A stretch of DNA of 17,059 nt from Epulopiscium sp. Nele67-Bin004 (GTDB lineage: Bacteria; Bacillota_A; Clostridia; Lachnospirales; Cellulosilyticaceae): the NCBI GenBank assembly GCA_002007315.1, contig LNZQ01000038.1, positions 1-17,059 of the forward strand, read 5' to 3'. Of the stretch, positions 1-5,310 are shown in pieces. Every line of letters begins with the position of its first letter. Position 1 is the first letter of the stretch. Under the pieces are notes generated by a model, which was given only the letters and a program-made list of their open reading frames with translations, was not told the DNA's origin and did no database searches. A program made the translations under genes and the position numbers.

Positions 1-2
1 TG

Positions 3-653
3 ACATGTGTAACAAACAATGGAAAATCTTTCATTATAGACGGTAAAAAAATTAAATCAATAAACCAGTGGTATAACAAGCTAAATGCAAAACTACAAAG
101 AATTAAAGACCTCCAAGGTAACAAAAAACATTATACGAAAACTCAATATATCAATTTATCCAAACGAAATAACAAAGTAACAGACTATATGCATAAAGCA
201 GTCAATATGGTAATCAAATATTGTATACAAAATGATATAGGAAATATTGTTATAGGATATAACGAAAATTTTAAACAAGAAGTTAACCTTGGTCCTAAAA
301 ACAACCAAACATTTGTAAATATACCTTATGCAAAAATATTAAGCTATATTGAATATAAAAGCAAACTTGTAGGAATAAACGTAGTTAAGCAAGAAGAAAG
401 CTATACTAGTAAAGCGAGTGCATTAGATAACGATTTTATCCCTGTATATGATGAAAAAGATACTACACAATATGAATTTAGTGGAAGCCGTATCAAACGA
501 GGATTATATAAAACTAAAAAAGGATATTTAATCAACGCAGATTTAAATGGAGCGATGAATATAATGATAAAAAGTAGTGTTGTAACTTGTGATTTTGCAA
601 GTTTATACAGTAGGGGCGAACTGAATACGCCAATAAGAAAAAGGGTAGCATAA
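3..653 (+). CDS. tnpB: TnpB-type RNA-guided endonuclease of an IS200/IS605-like element (5' end outside window)
   Basis: The open frame enters from the left edge, so there is no start here; the first in-frame ATG, at 189, is internal. The C-terminal 217 residues match the OrfB/TnpB family. A helical segment with INQWYNKLNAKLQ is typical of the region between RuvC-I and RuvC-II. It is followed by VIGYNENFKQ, by the RuvC-II glutamate in KQEESYTSK (E codon near 396), and by the RuvC-III aspartate in NADLNGAMNI (D codon 540-542). The C-terminus SRGELNTPIRKRVA is a classic family ending, so the 3' end is intact. The usual CxxC pairs of the zinc ribbon between RuvC-II and RuvC-III are absent. Family members are RNA-guided DNA nucleases that help IS200/IS605 elements persist. 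The RuvC-I aspartate and any tnpA partner lie upstream and cannot be judged. Confidence 0.93.
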   Translation, partial: TCVTNNGKSFIIDGKKIKSINQWYNKLNAKLQRIKDLQGNKKHYTKTQYINLSKRNNKVTDYMHKAVNMVIKYCIQNDIGNIVIGYNENFKQEVNLGPKNNQTFVNIPYAKILSYIEYKSKLVGINVVKQEESYTSKASALDNDFIPVYDEKDTTQYEFSGSRIKRGLYKTKKGYLINADLNGAMNIMIKSSVVTCDFASLYSRGELNTPIRKRVA

Positions 654-722
654 GCTATCAAACTTCTTAAATAAAGTTTTTTATTAACTTTTAGAACCCC
701 CCTTCAGATGTGGGAGATTCAG
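560..722 (+). ncRNA. Candidate omega-RNA (TnpB guide scaffold) region
   Basis: In IS200/IS605 elements the guide scaffold is usually transcribed from the 3' end of tnpB through the right end, and the guide is the host DNA immediately downstream. Here the right-end hairpin lies at about 694-720. A weak AAACTT/AAGTTT stem (660-665 with 674-679) lies between the tnpB stop and that end. The upstream limit is a guess. If correct, the guide would start around 721-724 and be hsdR sequence. Position and family knowledge support this; no covariance evidence is available. Confidence 0.3.
690..722 (+). mobile_element. Probable right end of the IS200/IS605-like element, with imperfect hairpin
   Basis: Downstream of tnpB, a C-run (697-702) faces TGGGAGATTC (711-720). 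GAA (694-696) can pair with TTC (718-720), and CCC with GGG, giving an imperfect subterminal hairpin of the kind found at IS200/IS605 right ends. The exact terminus is inferred from the neighbour: the hsdR reading frame becomes recognisable from about base 724, so the element should end near 720-723. These elements have no terminal inverted repeats and make no target duplication, so the boundary cannot be proven from one side. Confidence 0.55.
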
Positions 723-1191
723 ATTTGAAATAGAACTTATTAAGCAAATTAAAGTAAATATTGATTATATTTTAATGCTAGTTGATAAATACAAAAAAAC
801 AAATTGTGAAGATAAGACGATACTTGGTACGATTAATAAATCTATTGATGCAAGTATGAGTTTAAGAAGTAAAAAAGATTTAATCAACCAATTTGTTAAT
901 CAACTTAATACTACGGTAGATGTAGAAACAAATTGGCATGAATTTGTTGAGCAGAAAAAGCAAGAAGAACTGCAATATTTAATTAACGAGGAAAACCTTA
1001 AACCAGATGAAACGAAAAGTTTTGTGACCGATGCATTTAGAGATGGAGTGCTTAAAACAACAGGAACCAGTATTGATGATATATTGCCCAAAATGTCACG
1101 TTTTGGCAACAAAAATAATAGTAATCGTGCAGACAAGAAAAAAGCAGTGATAGATAAATTGCAGCAGTTGTTTGAGAAATATACCCACTAA
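721..1191 (+). pseudogene. hsdR: 3' remnant of type I restriction enzyme R subunit, interrupted by the IS element
   Basis: The frame can be read upstream of the first ATG (775) to base 724, giving FEIELIKQIKVNIDYIL and then residues typical of the helical C-terminal domain of HsdR. Further family marks are LRSKKDLINQFVNQLN, NWHEFVEQKK, the block ENLKPDETKSFVTDAFRDG, KTTGTSIDDILPKMSRFG, and a final KKKAVIDKLQQLFEKY. HsdR is about 1000 residues and carries an N-terminal nuclease and a central DEAD-box translocase; only about the last 155 residues remain here. No convincing ribosome binding site precedes ATG 775, so independent translation is unlikely. The rest of hsdR may lie upstream of the element outside the window. 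The frame has no internal stop, suggesting a fairly recent insertion. The gene ends at TAA 1189-1191, just before a strong terminator. Confidence 0.85.
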
Positions 1192-1219
1192 ATCAAACTT
1201 ATACTGATATATAACCGAC

Positions 1220-1257
1220 AAAGTCCCCTATTTGATTATTTTAGGGGACTTTTATTT
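1220..1257 (+). terminator. Rho-independent terminator of the hsdR unit
   Basis: A perfect 11-bp stem (AAAGTCCCCTA at 1220-1230 with TAGGGGACTTT at 1242-1252) closes an 11-nt loop and is followed by a T-rich tract through 1257. It lies 28 nt after the hsdR stop. Confidence 0.92.
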
Positions 1258-1284
1258 GCAAGTTATGATATTATTTGATATAAT
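1256..1284 (+). promoter_or_regulatory. SigA-type promoter with extended -10 for the amidase gene
   Basis: The -35 TTGCAA (1256-1261) and the perfect -10 TATAAT (1279-1284) are 17 bp apart. The -10 is preceded by TGA (1276-1278), making an extended TGnTATAAT element. The -35 overlaps the T-tract of the preceding terminator. The expected leader is short, about 25 nt before the TTG start. Confidence 0.8.
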
Positions 1285-1316
1285 AGTAACGACTAATTTA
1301 ATGAGGGGGAAACGTT

Positions 1317-3233
1317 TTGGGTAGTAAATTTAAAAAGTATGTTGCCTGTTTAGGAGTTGCAACTATGAGCTTGTTGCCAATAAGTGTGCAAGCCATGTCG
1401 ATTACATATGATGGCAAAACATATGAATATACTTTAGATGAAATAACACTGTTTCATAACGGTGAACAAATAGAAACGCCAGTAATGCCACCAATACAAC
1501 TTGAAAATACAACACTTGTACCAGTAAATGAAGTATTTTCACCGCTAGGGGCATACGTTGTATGGGAGCACACTGAAAAGACAGTTTATGTGTATTATCA
1601 CAATACAACAGTTGTTCTTGAGGCAAACAACAGTATAGCAAAAGTAAATGGTGAGGAAGTTGAACTTTCGATGCCAGTAAAAATAATAAATGATAAAGTT
1701 ATGGTTCCGTTAAGATTTATTGCAGAACAAATCGGGTTAACTGTACATTGGAACAACGACACCAGACGAATAGACATAATAACATCTGTTTCAAGCCAAA
1801 TGCCAGAACCAGAAGTTTTTGAGCCAGAACGCCCAGAAGTTTTTGAACCAGAACACAATGAGCCACCTATAAAAGATGATACAAAAGAACCTGAAGAAGA
1901 TATTGAAATAACGCTTGACTACATACTAGCTAGTATAGATGGAGCAAAAGAATTGTACTTAGCAGACGTTGACCAAAGAGTACCAAGTGATAGATTTGCC
2001 ATAGAGGCGATTATTGCAGGAAATGATTCAATTAGTGATTACGTTATATTTAAAGGTTTGTCACCAATACAAACAGATGCAGACCTTGATTATAGATATT
2101 TTACTTTGGAAATAGATATAGAAGATGGATATGTTTCAGAAAATACACATTGGGACAATATGTCGACAAATTACATCACTGGAATGAGTATACGCAATAG
2201 AGATGATGAAGTTAGGGTGGAAATTGACCTGTTGCAAGATAGAGGCTATATTTACCTAATAGAGCCGATATATGATAGTACAATTGTTAGGATTTATACT
2301 GAAGATGAATATGTTGAAGAAGAAGAACCTGAAGTTGAAGAAGATAACAAAGAGCTAGATACAGAAAACTTGATGGGTACAGGTGTTGTTTATGATGCAA
2401 CGCAAAATGTTATTGCATTTGACTACATGACAGGTCAAAATATTACGGTTACTGACAATTACCGTGACTATGAGTTGATTATAGACCTTGGTGGAAATTA
2501 CTCAAGCAAATTTAATTCAGGGCATATTTCTGTTAGTGGTGATTATATAAACGACATTGAAATTGTAAATGGAACGACAACACAAATAATTATCTCGCAA
2601 AATACAATTTTCACGTATAACTTGTCACAACTAGGTGAGCGAATGTTTGTGGAACTTGTTAAACCTCAAGAAAAATATGATAGAGTAGTTATGTTTGACT
2701 TAGGACATGGAGGTTCAGACCCAGGAGCAACTGGAAACGGGTTAGTTGAAAAAGACTTGGTTATGACACATGCGTTTGCAACTCGTGCTCTTGTTGAGGC
2801 AAACACGGACATTAAAGTATATATGACACGTGAAACAGACGAGTATTTATATTTGACAGAAAGAACGGATTTGTCAAATGATATAGGAGTAGATTTGTTT
2901 GTGAGTTTCCACGCAAATTCATTTACAACATCAGTTCCAAACGGAGTTGAAGTATATTATTTCCCAGATGCAAACGACACGAGCGGAAAACAACTTGCTG
3001 AATATATAGTTAAAAGGTTGGTAGATGAAACAGGTTTATTTGACAGGGGAGCAAAAGAACAAGAAAACTACGTTGTATTAAAAACAAGTGATGCAACGCC
3101 AATCTTACTTGAACCTGCATTTTTATCAAATGCATCAGATGCAGCATTATTAAAAACAGATTGGTTTACAGAAAAATATGCACAAATTTTGTGTGATGCA
3201 ATAGTGTACTATTTCGATGTTTTAACCAAATAA
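1317..3233 (+). CDS. Exported N-acetylmuramoyl-L-alanine amidase with stalk and AMIN-like domains
   Basis: This zinc amidase cleaves the bond between MurNAc and L-Ala in peptidoglycan, outside the cell. The start is TTG at 1317, chosen because GAGGGGG (1303-1309) lies 7 nt upstream and the signal peptide begins there (KFKKY, then a hydrophobic core ending near VQA, residue 26). Residues about 28-157 form a copper-amine-oxidase-like N-terminal 'stalk' domain (VMVPLRFIAEQIG, VHWNNDTRRIDI). A Pro/Glu-rich linker with a duplicated PEVFEPE follows (163-195). Two AMIN-like beta domains are likely at about 200-330 and 355-450, separated by an acidic stretch. Amidase_3 occupies about 455-635, with zinc ligands H464 (DLGHGG), E478 (GLVEKDL) and H532 (SFHAN) and catalytic E599 (LLEPAFLSN). 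All key residues are present. It has its own promoter and terminator. Roles in daughter-cell separation or sporulation are plausible but inferred. Confidence 0.93.
   Translation: MGSKFKKYVACLGVATMSLLPISVQAMSITYDGKTYEYTLDEITLFHNGEQIETPVMPPIQLENTTLVPVNEVFSPLGAYVVWEHTEKTVYVYYHNTTVVLEANNSIAKVNGEEVELSMPVKIINDKVMVPLRFIAEQIGLTVHWNNDTRRIDIITSVSSQMPEPEVFEPERPEVFEPEHNEPPIKDDTKEPEEDIEITLDYILASIDGAKELYLADVDQRVPSDRFAIEAIIAGNDSISDYVIFKGLSPIQTDADLDYRYFTLEIDIEDGYVSENTHWDNMSTNYITGMSIRNRDDEVRVEIDLLQDRGYIYLIEPIYDSTIVRIYTEDEYVEEEEPEVEEDNKELDTENLMGTGVVYDATQNVIAFDYMTGQNITVTDNYRDYELIIDLGGNYSSKFNSGHISVSGDYINDIEIVNGTTTQIIISQNTIFTYNLSQLGERMFVELVKPQEKYDRVVMFDLGHGGSDPGATGNGLVEKDLVMTHAFATRALVEANTDIKVYMTRETDEYLYLTERTDLSNDIGVDLFVSFHANSFTTSVPNGVEVYYFPDANDTSGKQLAEYIVKRLVDETGLFDRGAKEQENYVVLKTSDATPILLEPAFLSNASDAALLKTDWFTEKYAQILCDAIVYYFDVLTK
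1809..1856 (+). repeat. Two tandem 24-bp direct repeats in the amidase linker
   Basis: Units at 1809-1832 and 1833-1856 are identical at 22 of 24 bases and encode PEVFEPER and PEVFEPEH. They extend the flexible Pro/Glu linker between the stalk and AMIN-like domains. Copy changes would stay in frame. Confidence 0.85.
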
Positions 3234-3247
3234 ATAATAAATTTATG

Positions 3248-3285
3248 AAAAGTAGCTATACTTAAAATATGGCTACTTTTATTTG
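3248..3285 (+). terminator. Rho-independent terminator after the amidase gene
   Basis: A 9-bp stem (AAAAGTAGC 3248-3256 with GCTACTTTT 3272-3280) lies 14 nt after the stop, with possible extra A/T pairs inside the loop. The 3' arm runs into a T-rich tract (TTTTATTT). Confidence 0.85.
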
Positions 3286-3327
3286 TATACTAAAATTGTT
3301 GACTAACATATAATAAAGCAATACAAT
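3286..3327 (+). promoter_or_regulatory. Promoter region for the gerM-like gene (two alternative readings)
   Basis: Two SigA-like arrangements overlap. TTGACT (3299-3304) with TACAAT (3322-3327) has an ideal 17-bp spacer, but would start transcription inside or next to the ribosome binding site (3334-3341). A perfect TATAAT (3309-3314) with a weak TATACT (3286-3291), also 17 bp apart, leaves a more usable leader. Which one works cannot be decided from sequence. Confidence 0.55.
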
Positions 3328-3347
3328 TAATATGAGGGGGGATGTTT

Positions 3348-3815
3348 ATGCCAAAGTTTATACTAATGTTTATTACTATGGGGCTAATCAGTTTACCAAG
3401 TATCCCAAACACAACACCACAAGCGATATCAAGCAAAATTCCAGAACTTATAACACAAGTAAATCAAGTGACAGAAGAAGAACAATTTATTCATGATACA
3501 CTTGAAGAAGAATTTAAAATTTTTAGAGGTTCAACTTGGAGCGTTTCGGAAGATAAAGTGTTAGGTGTAAAACACATAGGTGACTATGTGACAGTGGACT
3601 TGGATTCCCAAATGACAAATTATGGTGGAGGAACGGCAATAGAAAACTTTATTGGGGGCGTTGTGATGGACGTTGTATTTTCTAATACAGACGCTGAGGA
3701 AGTTTCTATAACTGTTGCTGGAGAAGTAACTATATTTCCAGAGGGAAGTGACTTTCAAAACATAACCCGTCTGGCGTTTGAAAGATATTACAAAGAAAAT
3801 TATAGAGTGGAGTAA
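3348..3815 (+). CDS. Exported GerMN-domain protein (GerM-like)
   Basis: This is a small protein of 155 residues. The start was set at ATG 3348 rather than ATG 3342, because GAGGGGGG (3334-3341) touches 3342 but sits 6 nt from 3348. An N-terminal hydrophobic segment (residues about 4-20) followed by TTPQA looks like a signal peptide or a membrane anchor. Residues about 65-145 resemble the GerMN domain: LGVKHIGDYVTVDLD, then a Gly-rich turn (NYGGGTAIENFIGG), a helix, and a strand pair ending ITVAGEVTIFPEG. GerMN domains occur in GerM and related spore-envelope proteins. Neighbour evidence agrees: in Bacillus subtilis gerM lies near the rdgB homologue, and here rdgB follows after 6 nt. The domain is shorter and more divergent than typical GerM, which has two copies, so the precise role is open. 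Confidence 0.68.
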   Translation: MPKFILMFITMGLISLPSIPNTTPQAISSKIPELITQVNQVTEEEQFIHDTLEEEFKIFRGSTWSVSEDKVLGVKHIGDYVTVDLDSQMTNYGGGTAIENFIGGVVMDVVFSNTDAEEVSITVAGEVTIFPEGSDFQNITRLAFERYYKENYRVE

Positions 3816-3821
3816 AAACTT

Positions 3822-4406
3822 ATGACAAAAATTATATTTGCAACACAAAATGCAGGAAAGCTTAAAGAAATTAAACAAATTTTATCAGACTACGAAGTAT
3901 TATCAATGAAAGAAGCTAAAATTGACATTGATATAGAAGAAACTGGCAAAATTTTTGAAGAAAATGCAAAAATTAAAGCTGAAGAACTAACAAAATATAC
4001 AGATTATATAGTGCTTGCAGATGATTCAGGGCTTGAAGTTGACTATCTAAATAAAGAACCAGGAATATATTCGGCAAGATACTTAGGAGAGAATACTCCG
4101 CAAGTTGAAAAAAATCAATCAATTTTAGATAGGTTAGGCGATGTGCCTACTGGCGAAAGAACAGCGAGATTTGTTTGTGCTATCGCTATAGCAAAAGTTG
4201 GACATGTAACAAAAGTTGTACGTGGAACTATGGAAGGTTATATAGGAAAAACTTCTGAAGGAACACATGGATTTGGCTACGACCCAATTTTTTGCCTACA
4301 AAATGGAACGCCAATTGCAACTTTAGAAAGAGAACAAAAAAACGCTATAAGCCATAGAGGACAAGCGTTACAGCTGATAAAAAAAGAGATTAAAAACTAT
4401 ATTTAA
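3822..4406 (+). CDS. rdgB: XTP/dITP diphosphatase (RdgB/HAM1 family)
   Basis: This is a cytoplasmic house-cleaning enzyme that hydrolyses dITP, XTP and other deaminated purine triphosphates to monophosphates, keeping them out of nucleic acids. The 194-residue length is normal. The family motifs are in order: ATQNAGKLKEI (7-17, nucleotide contact by T8, N10 and K13), EETGKIFEENA (39-49), the acidic site LADDSGLEVD (65-74), PGIYSARY (80-87), FGYDPIF (151-157), and KNAISHRGQAL (173-183). The start ATG 3822 follows GTGGAG (3807-3812), which overlaps the end of the gerM-like gene, so the two are probably co-transcribed and translationally linked. No hairpin terminator is visible after it; an A-rich stretch and the tRNA promoter follow. 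Confidence 0.96.
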   Translation: MTKIIFATQNAGKLKEIKQILSDYEVLSMKEAKIDIDIEETGKIFEENAKIKAEELTKYTDYIVLADDSGLEVDYLNKEPGIYSARYLGENTPQVEKNQSILDRLGDVPTGERTARFVCAIAIAKVGHVTKVVRGTMEGYIGKTSEGTHGFGYDPIFCLQNGTPIATLEREQKNAISHRGQALQLIKKEIKNYI

Positions 4407-4477
4407 AAAACTTTAGCAAAAAAAATAAAAAAAAATTGGAAAAAGGTGTTGACTTCTAGGAAATTATTTTATATAAT
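4405..4477 (+). promoter_or_regulatory. Strong tRNA operon promoter with upstream A-tracts
   Basis: The -35 TTGACT (4449-4454) and -10 TATAAT (4472-4477) are separated by 17 bp. Immediately upstream are four A-runs (4405-4410, 4418-4425, 4427-4435, 4440-4444) spaced roughly one helical turn apart. This is the pattern of an UP element and of bent DNA at stable-RNA promoters. The leader to the first tRNA is about 50 nt. Confidence 0.85.
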
Positions 4478-4534
4478 ACTATTTGTCGACTAAGGAAAAC
4501 GACATAAGACAAGTAAACACAAGTTATACACCGA

Positions 4535-4605
4535 GCGGGTGTAGTTCAATGGTAGAACACCAGCCTTCCAAGCTGGTTACGTGGGTTCGATTCCCATCAC
4601 CCGCT
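4535..4605 (+). tRNA. tRNA-Gly (anticodon TCC), first copy
   Basis: 71 nt. The acceptor GCGGGTG pairs with CACCCGC (4598-4604), discriminator T. The anticodon arm CCAGC-CTTCCAA-GCTGG gives TCC, and the T-loop is TTCGATT. No CCA is encoded. The sequence is identical to the copy at 5071-5141. Confidence 0.97.
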
Positions 4606-4609
4606 ATCT

Positions 4610-4683
<74 letters not shown>

Positions 4684-4688
4684 CTTGT

Positions 4689-4763
4689 GGTGGGAATAGC
4701 TCAGTCGGTTAGAGCGCCAGATTGTGGTCCTGGAGGTCGCGGGTTCGATTCCCGTTTTCCACC
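4689..4763 (+). tRNA. tRNA-His (anticodon GTG), with encoded G-1
   Basis: 75 nt counting G-1. The acceptor GTGGGAA (4690-4696) pairs with TTTCCAC (4756-4762). The extra G at 4689 faces discriminator C at 4763, the usual histidine identity pair. The anticodon loop TTGTGGT gives GTG. The loop-closing position of the anticodon stem is A opposite C (CCAGA / CCTGG), a mismatch at 31-39. Confidence 0.95.
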
Positions 4764-4793
4764 CTTATCTTATTCAAAATTTAACTTAGTTAT

Positions 4794-4865
4794 AGGGTTA
4801 TCGCCAAGCGGTAAGGCACAGGATTTTGATTCCTGCATTCGAAGGTTCGAATCCTTCTAGCCCTG
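4794..4865 (+). tRNA. tRNA-Gln (anticodon TTG)
   Basis: 72 nt. The acceptor AGGGTTA (4794-4800) pairs with TAGCCCT (4858-4864), discriminator G. The anticodon arm CAGGA-TTTTGAT-TCCTG gives TTG, and the T-arm GAAGG-TTCGAAT-CCTTC is perfect. The first pair is A1-U72, whereas bacterial tRNA-Gln normally has U1-A72. No CCA is encoded. Confidence 0.95.
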
Positions 4866-4869
4866 ATAC

Positions 4870-4942
4870 GGGTCACTAGCTCAGTCGGTAGAGCACTTGA
4901 CTTTTAATCAAGTGGTCCCGGGTTCGAACCCCGGGTGGCTCA
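4870..4942 (+). tRNA. tRNA-Lys (anticodon TTT)
   Basis: 73 nt. The acceptor GGGTCAC pairs with GTGGCTC (4935-4941, two G-T pairs), discriminator A. The anticodon arm CTTGA-CTTTTAA-TCAAG gives TTT. No CCA is encoded. Confidence 0.97.
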
Positions 4943-4949
4943 ATTATAT

Positions 4950-5030
4950 GCGGATGTGGCGGAACTGGCAGACGCGCTAGACTTAGGATCTAGTGTCCAT
5001 GACGTGGGGGTTCGAGTCCCTTCATCCGCA
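4950..5030 (+). tRNA. tRNA-Leu (anticodon TAG)
   Basis: 81 nt, class II, with a long variable arm between the anticodon and T arms. The acceptor GCGGATG pairs with CATCCGC (5023-5029), discriminator A. The anticodon arm CTAGA-CTTAGGA-TCTAG gives TAG, which reads CUN codons. No CCA is encoded. Confidence 0.96.
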
Positions 5031-5070
5031 TGCCTAATAAAATGGCATGTAGCCGAAAATAATAAATTTT

Positions 5071-5141
5071 GCGGGTGTAGTTCAATGGTAGAACACCAGC
5101 CTTCCAAGCTGGTTACGTGGGTTCGATTCCCATCACCCGCT
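5071..5141 (+). tRNA. tRNA-Gly (anticodon TCC), second copy
   Basis: 71 nt, identical base for base to 4535-4605, with unrelated flanks. A duplicate Gly(TCC) gene at both ends of one operon suggests gene-dosage adjustment or gene conversion. It is the last gene before the operon terminator. Confidence 0.97.
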
Positions 5142-5149
5142 TAAATTTG

Positions 5150-5184
5150 AAGTGTTGTATATAATTATATACAACACTTTTTTT
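5150..5184 (+). terminator. Terminator of the tRNA operon
   Basis: A perfect 30-bp palindrome (5150-5179, 15-bp arms AAGTGTTGTATATAA and its complement) is followed without a gap by a T-run to 5184. It lies 8 nt after the last tRNA. Confidence 0.93.
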
Positions 5185-5230
5185 GTTCCTAAATATTACA
5201 GAAATAAGAAAAATATCCTAGTTTTGTTTA

Positions 5231-5254
5231 TAAAATTTTATAAGTAGACGATAT
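5231..5254 (+). promoter_or_regulatory. Possible sigma-28 (SigD/FliA) promoter for fliD
   Basis: GACGATAT (5247-5254) differs by one base from the SigD -10 GCCGATAT, and TAAA (5231-5234) lies upstream. The spacer is 12 bp rather than the usual 14-16, which weakens the call. It is the expected promoter class for a late flagellar gene. Confidence 0.35.
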
Positions 5255-5310
5255 ATAAGGTAGGAAAAAATACACGTTTATTTTTTGAACAATTAGGAGG
5301 TATGATAGAT

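Noticed and set aside
775..1191. Stand-alone 138-residue gene starting at ATG 775
   Set aside because: The HsdR similarity continues upstream of that ATG to about base 724 and no good ribosome binding site precedes it, so it is a gene remnant.
3299..3314. TTGACT next to TATAAT read as one promoter
   Set aside because: The two boxes are only 4 bp apart, so they cannot act together; each must pair with another box.
4935..5144. 69-codon open frame across tRNA-Leu and tRNA-Gly
   Set aside because: It is a chance frame through two complete tRNA genes, with no ribosome binding site.
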